Origin: an uncultured Actinomyces sp.
GTDB taxonomy: Bacteria; Actinomycetota; Actinomycetes; Actinomycetales; Actinomycetaceae
DNA: 5,185 bases
Assembly: GCA_945949035.1 (NCBI GenBank)
Contig: CAMFDH010000118.1
Span: forward strand, 1-5,185
Reading direction: 5' to 3'
Shown here: positions 1-4,547 of the stretch, piece by piece
Layout of the letters: each line of letters begins with the position of its first letter
Position numbering within the stretch: the first letter of the stretch is position 1
Program-made: the position numbers and the translations under genes
The notes under the pieces: generated by a model
The model's input: the letters and a program-made list of their open reading frames with translations, nothing else
Database searches by the model: none
Told to the model about the DNA's origin: nothing

Positions 1-2
1 GA

Positions 3-290
3 ACCCTCATCCCGAAGGATCTCCAGTGGTCGGTTGACCTGTACGGAACCGACTACCGAACCTCCCCCGAGATGTCCTGTGAACTGGAGAGGGGGCATCG
101 CGACCGCCACCTCCACCGGGTGATTTGTCAGTACCTCTCCGAAGATGAGGTGATCACCTGGTGGGCCTCCTGGGAGAACCAGACTGGCGAGACCTACGCG
201 CTCTTCTCGGCCCCCGAGTGCGACCACTACAGCGATGAAGACGGATACTGCCGACGGCTGGTAGGGCACACCGGCGACCACGGTGAGTAG
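3..290 (+). CDS. Small protein with two C-x4-G-H-x3-H motifs (5' end outside window)
   Basis: The reading frame is open to the left edge and ends at TAG 288-290, giving 95 visible residues. The first in-frame ATG (72) has no Shine-Dalgarno before it, and the preceding 23 codons read as normal protein (DLYGTDYRTSPE), so the real start probably lies upstream of the window. The same Cys/His signature occurs twice in the visible fragment: C26, G31-H32, H36 and C83, G88-H89, H93, the second ending two residues before the stop. Another Cys-His pair (C73, H75) sits between them. Spaced Cys and His of this kind suggest metal (zinc) binding; this is inference. Small proteins with C..GH..H motifs are, from memory, common in actinobacteria and their phages and mostly uncharacterised. 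The 3' 64 nt overlap the end of the convergent gene at 227-703. I do not recognise a specific family. Confidence 0.7.
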   Translation, partial: TLIPKDLQWSVDLYGTDYRTSPEMSCELERGHRDRHLHRVICQYLSEDEVITWWASWENQTGETYALFSAPECDHYSDEDGYCRRLVGHTGDHGE

Positions 291-703
291 GTACGAGCGC
301 CCCGAGACCTGAAAGGTAAATCATGATCATCGAAATGGTCTCGTCCGATGCCGAGTTCACGAAGAAGGAGTCGGAGGACATCATTCTGGGTCAAGCCGGA
401 AGGACTGGCCTGCATGGAGAGCATGCGGGTTTGTCCCAGGGAGATCTGCTCGATGGATGCTCGGATGGAGCGCCTCAGCTCGTCGGCCTCGGCGTCCGAG
501 AGGGTCATGCGCTGGCGGAGGCGCTGCCGCCCGGACATCTGGGGGCGGGGGGTGTCGTCGGGGCTGTCCAGGAGGTCGGGTGCGGTCTGCTGCGCCTCCA
601 TCTCGCCCTCCAGGGCGGTGACGAGGGTCTCCAGATCCGACTGCTCTGTGTGACGTCGCGCGCACTGTGCGTTATTGTTGTTGATTTCGCTCTGACCCGC
701 CAT
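227..703 (-). CDS. Hypothetical protein, possible helical/ribbon-helix-helix-like DNA-binding protein
   Basis: 158 residues starting at ATG 701-703, preceded by GAAAGGTGA (711-719 on the complement) at a suitable spacing. In residues 1 to about 105 the third codon position is strongly G/C, which supports this strand over the plus-strand frames. The N-terminal 60 residues are polar and probably disordered (an Asn run near residues 8-11, then D/P-rich). Residues about 66-115 hold RMTLSDAEADELRR, a long helix, and then TQNDVLRLLLRELGI. This loosely resembles a ribbon-helix-helix strand plus two helices, but the spacing between helices is longer than usual, so DNA binding is only a suggestion. 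The last 40 or so residues are Arg/Ser/Pro-rich and antisense to the convergent gene at 3-290. Codon bias weakens there, so this tail may be a run-on extension after a rearrangement. No specific family is recognised. Confidence 0.6.
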   Translation of the reverse strand: MAGQSEINNNNAQCARRHTEQSDLETLVTALEGEMEAQQTAPDLLDSPDDTPRPQMSGRQRLRQRMTLSDAEADELRRSIRASIEQISLGQTRMLSMQASPSGLTQNDVLRLLLRELGIGRDHFDDHDLPFRSRGARTYSPWSPVCPTSRRQYPSSSL

Positions 704-724
704 AATGGGGTCACCTTTCGAGGT

Positions 725-742
725 CCCGCGTTGCTGCGCGGG
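725..742 (-). promoter_or_regulatory. Leader hairpin just upstream of the ribosome binding site of the 227-703 gene
   Basis: CCCGCG (725-730) pairs with CGCGGG (737-742) around a 6-nt TTGCTG loop. On the minus strand this 6-bp all-GC stem lies about 6 nt before the GAAAGGTGA Shine-Dalgarno at 711-719, so it sits in the 5' leader of the gene. It could affect translation or mRNA stability. On the plus strand it is followed by GAGATTT, which is too weak a U-tract to call a terminator. Confidence 0.4.
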
Positions 743-764
743 TGAGATTTACCGGTTGGAAGAA

Positions 765-799
765 GCCCTCTGAGGGCAGCGAGCAGGCTGGTTACCTGC
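765..799. repeat. Two small inverted repeats with an alternative pairing
   Basis: GCCCT (765-769) pairs with AGGGC (773-777) around a 3-nt loop, and GCAGG (783-787) pairs with CCTGC (795-799) around a 7-nt loop. On the minus strand the first hairpin is followed by TTCTTCC, which could make it a weak terminator for transcripts coming from the glycosyltransferase gene at 969-1820. GGCAG (775-779) could instead pair with CTGCC (796-800), a pairing incompatible with both small hairpins. The stems are short and could be chance in GC-rich DNA. Confidence 0.35.
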
Positions 800-800
800 C

Positions 801-851
801 CGCGAGATCCAGGCCCCTCGTTCTCAGCGGGGGGCCTGGATCTCGCGTTTT
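801..851 (+). terminator. Strong stem-loop followed by TTTT (rho-independent terminator)
   Basis: A perfect 17-bp stem is formed by CGCGAGATCCAGGCCCC (801-817) and its exact complement (831-847), with a 13-nt loop. TTTT follows at 848-851. The U-tract is on the plus-strand side only, so the main direction is rightward. It would stop rightward transcription before it enters the antisense of the 969-1820 gene. The only plus-strand gene seen upstream is the Cys/His protein ending at 290. The stem would also form in a leftward transcript, but there it is followed by GGCAGG, with no U-tract. Confidence 0.75.
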
Positions 852-968
852 ACTCGGGATATGGCGTTGATGTTCCGCCTCACTCAGGCCAGTGCCGGTT
901 GTCGCGAAGACGCCAGGAAGACAGTGATCGGCCCCATGGTGCGCCGTATGACCAGATAATGCTCCTGG

Positions 969-1820
969 TCAGAACCATTCCAGAGTGCGGGTGACTGGCT
1001 TACGGACTCCGTCCAGGGCGATCGTCTCGTAGTCGCGGTAGCTGCGGGCCTGTGCATTCAGCTCGTCGGCCGTCATGGTCAGGATGCGTCGTGCCTGCCC
1101 CTCCGTGGTCCCTGGCAGAGCCGTCCCCGCACGGTTGTAGCCGCTGAACCCTGCGTGGTACGCCCGGGGGACACAGGGGAAAGCCGAGACGCATTCCCCC
1201 GCTTCGATGACCCGGTAGATCAAGCCGTCCTGCTCGCGGTAGGCGTCCCCCAACGACGAGTCGGGGAAGTGTTTGCGGAGGTAGGGCAGCGGGTTGACGA
1301 AGAAGGACGTCACCGCGTGCTCGACGACGTGAGCCAACTTGTCCGGCGTGAAGGACACCCCGATGGACTGGTAGCAACTCTGGAGGTAGATGGCGTCCTC
1401 CTCGTCGGGCGGTCCGCCGTCGAGCGGCCAGAACTGGTTCCGGCAGGCGCACACACTGAAGGCGCCGGGGGCGATCTCGCGGACCTGCCGGTGGTAGTCG
1501 AAGTAGTCCCCGGCGACCAGCACGTCCTCCTCGACGAGGTGGATGATCTCGGCGCCGGAGTTGATGACTTCCTTGTAGGAGGTCATGACGTTGTAGCTGT
1601 TGCCCCGGAAGCTCTGCCGCCTGCGGACGATCTGCACCCGTTCTGGCCCGACCTTCCTCGCGATCTCCTGGGCCATCTCCACGGCGACACGGTGCGGCGC
1701 GGCGTCGATGGCGATGTGAAAGTGTAGGGAGTCGTCCTTCTCGGCCGCATGGTAGAGGCGTGTCAGGCAGGCCATGGCGAACGCGGGCCGCCTGTGCAGG
1801 GGGACGATGACGATTTCCAC
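969..1820 (-). CDS. GT-A fold glycosyltransferase, GT13 (GnT-I)-like
   Basis: 283 residues, start GTG 1818-1820, with GAAGGTGA (1830-1837 on the complement) 9 nt upstream; stop TGA 969-971. It probably transfers a sugar from a nucleotide-sugar donor in the cytoplasm. The N-terminus (EIVIVPLHRRPAF) is the first strand of a GT-A nucleotide-binding fold. IIHLVEEDVLV (92-102) holds E97-E98-D99, in place of the metal-binding DXD/EDD motif. It is followed by GDYFDYHRQV and then FSVCACRNQFW, the same order as in GT13 enzymes (EDD, a D-FF-YF stretch, then a C/S-V-S-A-x-N-D strand). QDG (197-199) and PRAYHAGFSGYN (218-229) near the C-terminus fit the acceptor side and a late metal-binding His. There is no signal peptide or membrane segment. 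The GT13 resemblance is from remembered motifs; a GT2-like family is the main alternative. Donor and acceptor are unknown. Confidence 0.75.
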   Translation of the reverse strand: MEIVIVPLHRRPAFAMACLTRLYHAAEKDDSLHFHIAIDAAPHRVAVEMAQEIARKVGPERVQIVRRRQSFRGNSYNVMTSYKEVINSGAEIIHLVEEDVLVAGDYFDYHRQVREIAPGAFSVCACRNQFWPLDGGPPDEEDAIYLQSCYQSIGVSFTPDKLAHVVEHAVTSFFVNPLPYLRKHFPDSSLGDAYREQDGLIYRVIEAGECVSAFPCVPRAYHAGFSGYNRAGTALPGTTEGQARRILTMTADELNAQARSYRDYETIALDGVRKPVTRTLEWF

Positions 1821-1829
1821 GACGTAGGT

Positions 1830-1847
1830 TCACCTTCAGAAGGAAAG
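1830..1847. promoter_or_regulatory. Back-to-back ribosome binding sites of two divergent genes
   Basis: On the complement, GAAGGTGA (1830-1837) serves the GTG start of the minus-strand glycosyltransferase at 1820. Directly next to it on the plus strand, AGAAGGAAAG (1838-1847) serves the ATG-ATG start at 1849/1852. Only 28 nt separate the two start codons, all of it largely taken up by these two sites, so neither gene has room for a promoter here. Each must be read from a promoter inside the opposite gene or further upstream. Confidence 0.6.
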
Positions 1848-1848
1848 A

Positions 1849-2208
1849 ATGATGCTTGATCAGATGGTGCAGAGCTGGGAAAGCGCGGCCCTGCTGACGC
1901 TTGCTGATGTTCCAGATGAGGAGCTGATGGAAGGCATGCGGCGTGTGCGGGCCGAACTTCAGCAAATCCGTAGGGAAGTACCCGACTGGCCCCGGCACCC
2001 AGAAGACCCTGATGTGTACCTCAGCGAGTACTCCAAGAAGAAGCAGCAGTGTCTATTCCTGACATGGGTTGCGCACGTCCGGCGTGACAAGGCGCGTAGC
2101 GACCGGGAGGCGTGGCGGGCCCTCAGCCGGGCAGCAGCCAAGCTGTCCGAAGAGTACAAAGCCGCATCGAAGGCTGTTGGCACGTGGTCCAAGAACTCCC
2201 GGGGTTAG
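1849..2208 (+). CDS. Small helical protein of unknown function inserted in the sugar-modification cassette
   Basis: 119 residues from ATG 1849; a second ATG follows directly at 1852 and has the better distance (about 7 nt) from AGGA 1841-1844, so the protein may start one codon later. Stop TAG 2206-2208. The sequence is charged and predicted helical: a segment around residues 20-45 (PDEELMEGMRRVRAELQQIRRE) has coiled-coil character. A central W-x-HPEDPDVYLSEYSKKK stretch and a second Arg/Ala/Lys-rich helix (residues about 75-112) follow. There is no signal peptide, membrane segment or enzyme motif. Its third-position G/C is visibly lower than in the flanking glycosyltransferase genes (many GAT, CTT, GTT, GAA codons), and it is the only plus-strand gene inside a minus-strand block, which suggests separate acquisition. 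No family recognised; regulator or anti-host protein would be guesses. Confidence 0.65.
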   Translation: MMLDQMVQSWESAALLTLADVPDEELMEGMRRVRAELQQIRREVPDWPRHPEDPDVYLSEYSKKKQQCLFLTWVAHVRRDKARSDREAWRALSRAAAKLSEEYKAASKAVGTWSKNSRG

Positions 2209-2762
2209 AACTCCACGACCGCGACGCCCGTGGTGATCCGGTTCTTCGACCTCTTGTGCAGGCTGTACGGGATCTTGTGCAGGTTCAGGTGGGGAATCAG
2301 GTCGTTACCTTTGAGGACTTCCTTCGACCCGGGCTCGACGTCGTCGATCATGATGATGCCTCCCGGGTTGATCAGGCGCTTGGCCAAGTACCACTCGTGG
2401 AGGATCAGGGCGGCGTCGTTGTCACTGTCGAGCAGAATGAAGTCGAACTTGTCGCCGGTCATCAGGTACTCACTGAGCTTGTCGATACTGTGCCCATCGA
2501 CCAGGCGGACATAGTCGCACAGCCCGTTGCTGGAGAGCACTTGGCTGGCGACGGACGTGTCCAGGTCGACGGAGGTGGACCGGCCTCCGTGGACCTTGAC
2601 GTTGGTGGCCAGGGCCACAGTGGACCACCCGTCTCCGTCCCGAAAGCGAATCTGGTCGCTACGGATCGAACCGGTCTCCAGCGTGATGAGACTGTTCCGC
2701 TCCAGGCGGGTCCGCAGTGTGGCGAGGTGGGTGTCGATCAGGTCGGCGAGTGTGGCGGTCAC
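2205..2762 (-). CDS. Class I SAM-dependent methyltransferase (Methyltransf_24-like)
   Basis: 185 residues from GTG 2760-2762, which overlaps the TGA of the upstream glycosyltransferase as GTGA. GGAG (2768-2771 on the complement) lies 5 nt before it, so the pair is translationally coupled. The frame stays open to 3083, but that extension is Arg/Pro-rich antisense-type sequence, so the longer start is rejected. The SAM-binding core runs in order: LETGSIRSD (28-36) and GDGWSTVALA (43-52) for motif I, SVDLD (64-68) with the acidic ribose-binding end of strand 2, LVDGHS (87-92), FDFILLDSD (106-114) for motif IV, and GGIIMIDDV (134-142). This pattern fits small Methyltransf_24-type enzymes found beside sugar and glycopeptide genes, which methylate hydroxyl groups of small molecules or sugars. 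O-methylation of a glycan made by the neighbouring glycosyltransferases is inferred from context. The stop TAA interlocks with the stop of the plus-strand gene at 2208. Confidence 0.8.
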   Translation of the reverse strand: MTATLADLIDTHLATLRTRLERNSLITLETGSIRSDQIRFRDGDGWSTVALATNVKVHGGRSTSVDLDTSVASQVLSSNGLCDYVRLVDGHSIDKLSEYLMTGDKFDFILLDSDNDAALILHEWYLAKRLINPGGIIMIDDVEPGSKEVLKGNDLIPHLNLHKIPYSLHKRSKNRITTGVAVVEF

Positions 2763-3766
2763 AAGATCTCCAGGAGTTTCAGTGCACGGCGGCGGAAGTC
2801 GTCGTTGCGGTTCAGGAAGTGGTTGCGGGCCTGCTCGGCCTGGTGGTCGAGCTGGTCGTCGGTGAACTTGTCGGCGGTGAAGACGGCGTGGGCGATGTCG
2901 TTGGGCTCGACGCTGTACTCGTGGACGTCGTAGCGCCGGAATCGACGGCTGGGCGCCAGGAGGCTGCCCCATGCTGGCTGCACGTGCTCGTTCATCGGGG
3001 AGGCGTCGGTGGTGACGACGTGGGCCCCGGTGGACAGCGCCTCGGCGATGTAGTGCCCCCATCCCTCGGCCCGTGACGGGCACAGATGGAATCGGTGGCG
3101 GTTCAGCTGCCGCTGGAGTTCTTCACCCGGCAGGCGGCCTTCCACGGTGACGTGGGGCGGGGCGTCGACCGGTTTCACTGTGATCACGGTGAGCGGGGGA
3201 AGGTCCGGATAGTTCCGCCACGCCTGGAGGACCGCTTCGGTGTTCTTGAGTGTGGACCTTCCCTGGACGTGAAGACAGGATCGGGTGCGTTCGACTTCGG
3301 CGTTGTGCATGTAGCGGCCGAAGAACCCGGTGAAGTAGGTCTTGGGACTGTACCGGCTGAAGACTTCCTGGGCTTCGTTGGACTTGCACCAGATCTGGTC
3401 GAGGGTCCGCAGGTACCTCTTCCACTGTGGCATGAACCATTCCTGGTTGAAGATCCCTACCGTCTTGCGACAGCGCTGGGCCAGACGCGGGTTGTACAGC
3501 TCCAGGAAGATCCCGATGTCGACGACGGGCATGGCCGTCGTCCTCCAATCGGCTCGGCGGGTGCGGAATCCGTGCCGGGTCAGGAAGTCGTCCATGAGGT
3601 CCATGTCGACGGCGAGTCCGGCCGAGTTGTCCTTGGTGATCAGGGCGACGGTCCGCCCTCGCCCGACGTCCCCAGCCGGAGAGCTGCCCCAGAGCGAGGG
3701 GGGATCTTCAGGCGCCGCGTGCCGCAAGGGCGGCATCTCGGTGAAGAGCTGGACAGGCATGGCCAC
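2759..3766 (-). CDS. GT-B fold glycosyltransferase, GT4 (group 1) family
   Basis: 335 residues if started at GTG 3764-3766. The in-frame ATG two codons later (3758-3760) is about 8 nt from the GGGGG upstream and may be the true start. It is expected to transfer a sugar from a nucleotide donor with retention of configuration. The N-terminal domain opens with RTVALITKDNSAGL (38-51) and contains GIFNQEWFMPQW (104-115), which fits an acceptor-binding Rossmann domain. The C-terminal domain has GRSTLKNTEAVLQAW (169-183), the usual GT4 strand with a donor-phosphate Lys. It also has PSRAEGWGHYIAEALSTG (230-247), giving the EX7E motif E234/E242, followed by VTTDASPMNEHV. No signal peptide or membrane helix is present, so it is cytoplasmic. 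It is slightly shorter than typical GT4 enzymes (about 350-400). It is first in a minus-strand operon, with the coupled methyltransferase next. The sugar and acceptor cannot be read from the sequence. Confidence 0.85.
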   Translation of the reverse strand: MAMPVQLFTEMPPLRHAAPEDPPSLWGSSPAGDVGRGRTVALITKDNSAGLAVDMDLMDDFLTRHGFRTRRADWRTTAMPVVDIGIFLELYNPRLAQRCRKTVGIFNQEWFMPQWKRYLRTLDQIWCKSNEAQEVFSRYSPKTYFTGFFGRYMHNAEVERTRSCLHVQGRSTLKNTEAVLQAWRNYPDLPPLTVITVKPVDAPPHVTVEGRLPGEELQRQLNRHRFHLCPSRAEGWGHYIAEALSTGAHVVTTDASPMNEHVQPAWGSLLAPSRRFRRYDVHEYSVEPNDIAHAVFTADKFTDDQLDHQAEQARNHFLNRNDDFRRRALKLLEIL

Positions 3767-3778
3767 GGCCCCCGGGAA

Positions 3779-3806
3779 TCGACTGCATACCTTCCGATGC
3801 TATAAC
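3779..3806 (+). promoter_or_regulatory. Candidate promoter for the DUF1360/zinc-ribbon pair
   Basis: TCGACT (3779-3784, 4 of 6 to TTGACA) and TATAAC (3801-3806, 5 of 6 to TATAAT) are separated by 16 nt. The expected start of transcription is near 3812, about 40 nt before the ribosome binding site at 3842. The site lies in the only divergent intergenic gap on this side (3767-3854), where the leftward glycosyltransferase operon would also need a promoter; its own -10/-35 is not convincing. A weak GCAT/ATGC half-site pair (3785-3788 and 3796-3799) lies between the boxes. Confidence 0.4.
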
Positions 3807-3841
3807 CCTGCGTAGCGTTTGCTCACCCAGAGCGATGAAAT

Positions 3842-3848
3842 GGAAGGG
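3842..3848 (+). promoter_or_regulatory. Ribosome binding site that sets the start of the DUF1360-like gene
   Basis: GGAAGGG lies 6 nt before ATG 3855-3857. The frame is open further left to a TTG at 3819 and includes an ATG at 3840, but neither has a Shine-Dalgarno. Starting at 3855 also places the first hydrophobic segment right at the N-terminus, as is usual for the family. Confidence 0.6.
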
Positions 3849-3854
3849 TGGTAC

Positions 3855-4181
3855 ATGGGCTGGATGACTGCACTCCTGGCCGTCGGGGCGACCGCCAGGA
3901 TCACCCGCCTGATCGGGCGGGACACGATCACGTTCTTCTTCCGGGACTGGCTGGCCGCCATGACCGAGGACAACCTCAGCACTCCGGCCAAGGGGGTCCG
4001 GGCACGCTTCTTCAGTTTTGTCGAGGACATGGTGGCGTGCCCCTGGTGCCTGAGCATCTGGGTGTCGGTACCCATCGCTGTTCTGGCATGGCTGTACGGC
4101 GACACCCTCTGGTTCATCGTGCCCGCGCTGGCGCTGACGGCCTCACACTTGACCGGTATGACAGCAGCTCAGGAGGCATAG
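3855..4181 (+). CDS. DUF1360-family small membrane protein
   Basis: 108 residues from ATG 3855 to TAG 4179-4181. The N-terminus (GWMTALLAVGATARITRLIGRDTI, read with the following FFFRDW) shows the family pattern of a short hydrophobic segment, an R-x-T-R-L motif and a D-x-I followed by an Arg-Asp pair. A cytoplasmic stretch follows, then the hallmark C-P-W-C (62-65) directly before SIWVSVPIAVLAWLYG, the first clear membrane helix, and a second around 84-98 (TLWFIVPALALTA). DUF1360 proteins are small membrane proteins seen in Gram-positive bacteria and many of their phages. Their function is unknown to me, so a role in host-membrane remodelling or exclusion would be speculation. The two-Cys CPWC resembles a thiol-disulfide motif, but there is no thioredoxin fold here. 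It is first in a two-gene unit; its 3' end carries the ribosome binding site of the next gene. Confidence 0.8.
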   Translation: MGWMTALLAVGATARITRLIGRDTITFFFRDWLAAMTEDNLSTPAKGVRARFFSFVEDMVACPWCLSIWVSVPIAVLAWLYGDTLWFIVPALALTASHLTGMTAAQEA

Positions 4182-4382
4182 ATGGCCAGGCAGTGTGCGC
4201 CCTGCGGGCAGAAGATGGTCGGTCGCCCGGTGAGGATCGAACCCGGCAAGCGAAAGCAGTGGCGAGTTTTCTTCGACCGGGGTCAGACGCGTGACTACTT
4301 CACAGAGGCCGACGCGGACCTGGCGATCGAGAAGCACTGCAAGGACCCGGCGAGGTGCCGGAAGCAGCAGCTCTCCCGTTGA
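4182..4382 (+). CDS. 66-residue zinc-ribbon-like protein
   Basis: The ATG at 4182 follows the DUF1360 stop codon with no gap. AGGAGG (4171-4176), located inside the end of that gene, is 5 nt away, so the two are translationally coupled. A C5-x2-C8 knuckle at the N-terminus (QCAPCGQKM) and a C-terminal H52-C53...C59 set (KHCKDPARC) could bind one zinc. Between them is a basic stretch (RPVRIEPGKRKQWRVFF, about 15-31) and then RGQTRDYFTEADADLAIEKH, which fits a small strand-strand-helix unit. The end is basic (RKQQLSR). Nucleic-acid or protein binding is plausible from fold type only. It is the last gene before the tandem stem-loops at 4388-4490. No specific family recognised. Confidence 0.72.
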   Translation: MARQCAPCGQKMVGRPVRIEPGKRKQWRVFFDRGQTRDYFTEADADLAIEKHCKDPARCRKQQLSR

Positions 4383-4387
4383 GCACA

Positions 4388-4431
4388 ACGCAGCCCCGCC
4401 AATGACAGCTACATCTTGGACGGGGCTGCGT
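4388..4431. terminator. Stem-loop between convergent genes (11-bp stem)
   Basis: ACGCAGCCCCG (4388-4398) pairs perfectly with CGGGGCTGCGT (4421-4431) around a 22-nt loop. It starts 6 nt after the TGA at 4380-4382 and so sits where a terminator for the plus-strand pair is expected. There is no U-tract on either side; GC-rich stems without U-tracts are common as terminators in actinobacteria. It can form in transcripts from either strand. Confidence 0.55.
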
Positions 4432-4440
4432 AGGAACGAC

Positions 4441-4490
4441 GGGCCAGTTCATCTTTGAAGGCTATGACCTCCCCAAAGCTGAACTGGCCC
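4441..4490. terminator. Second stem-loop between convergent genes (16-bp imperfect stem)
   Basis: GGGCCAGTTCA (4441-4451) pairs perfectly with TGAACTGGCCC (4480-4490). After one T/C mismatch, CTTTG (4453-4457) pairs with CAAAG (4474-4478), and AGG/CCT (4459-4461, 4468-4470) could close the loop. It lies 9 nt beyond the previous stem-loop and 57 nt beyond the stop of the minus-strand gene at 4548. No U-tract follows on either strand. A bidirectional terminator is the simplest reading; a protein-binding site cannot be excluded. Confidence 0.5.
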
Positions 4491-4547
4491 ATCACCAGAA
4501 GAGGTTGCCCCATGTCGAGGAGAGCTACCTGCGCGGAAGTCTAGTGC

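Noticed and set aside
323..745. 140-codon plus-strand frame with a good ribosome binding site
   Set aside because: Beyond the first 23 or so codons it is Gly/Leu/Val-rich antisense sequence of the minus-strand gene, whose third-position G/C bias is much stronger. Only its first part is kept, as a possible remnant (see findings).
750..850. Possible tRNA or attachment site in the hairpin cluster (GGTTACCTGCCCG stretch)
   Set aside because: No acceptor stem, anticodon arm or canonical T-arm can be assembled, and there is no integrase gene or direct repeat to support an attachment site.
861..959. 32-codon plus-strand frame (MALMFRLTQASAG...) in the non-coding stretch after the 17-bp stem
   Set aside because: No convincing Shine-Dalgarno, directly downstream of a terminator, and no recognisable motif. 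A minus-strand frame through the same bases is equally plausible, so neither is supported.
1155..1727. Long plus-strand frame opposite the GT-A glycosyltransferase
   Set aside because: Val/Gly/Asp-rich composition typical of the reverse complement of a high-GC gene, no protein motif and no ribosome binding site. The same applies to the frames at 2112-2933, 2717-3076 and 3086-3805.
2763..3083. N-terminal extension of the methyltransferase frame to 3083
   Set aside because: The extra 107 codons are Arg/Pro/His-rich and lie antisense-shifted within the well-supported GT4 gene on the same strand; the GTG at 2760-2762 with GGAG and a GTGA overlap is the natural start.
4512..4544. 10-codon plus-strand frame (MSRRATCAEV) between the stem-loops and the minus-strand gene
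   Set aside because: Too short to support, lies downstream of likely terminators, and the upstream AGAGG is an ordinary match.
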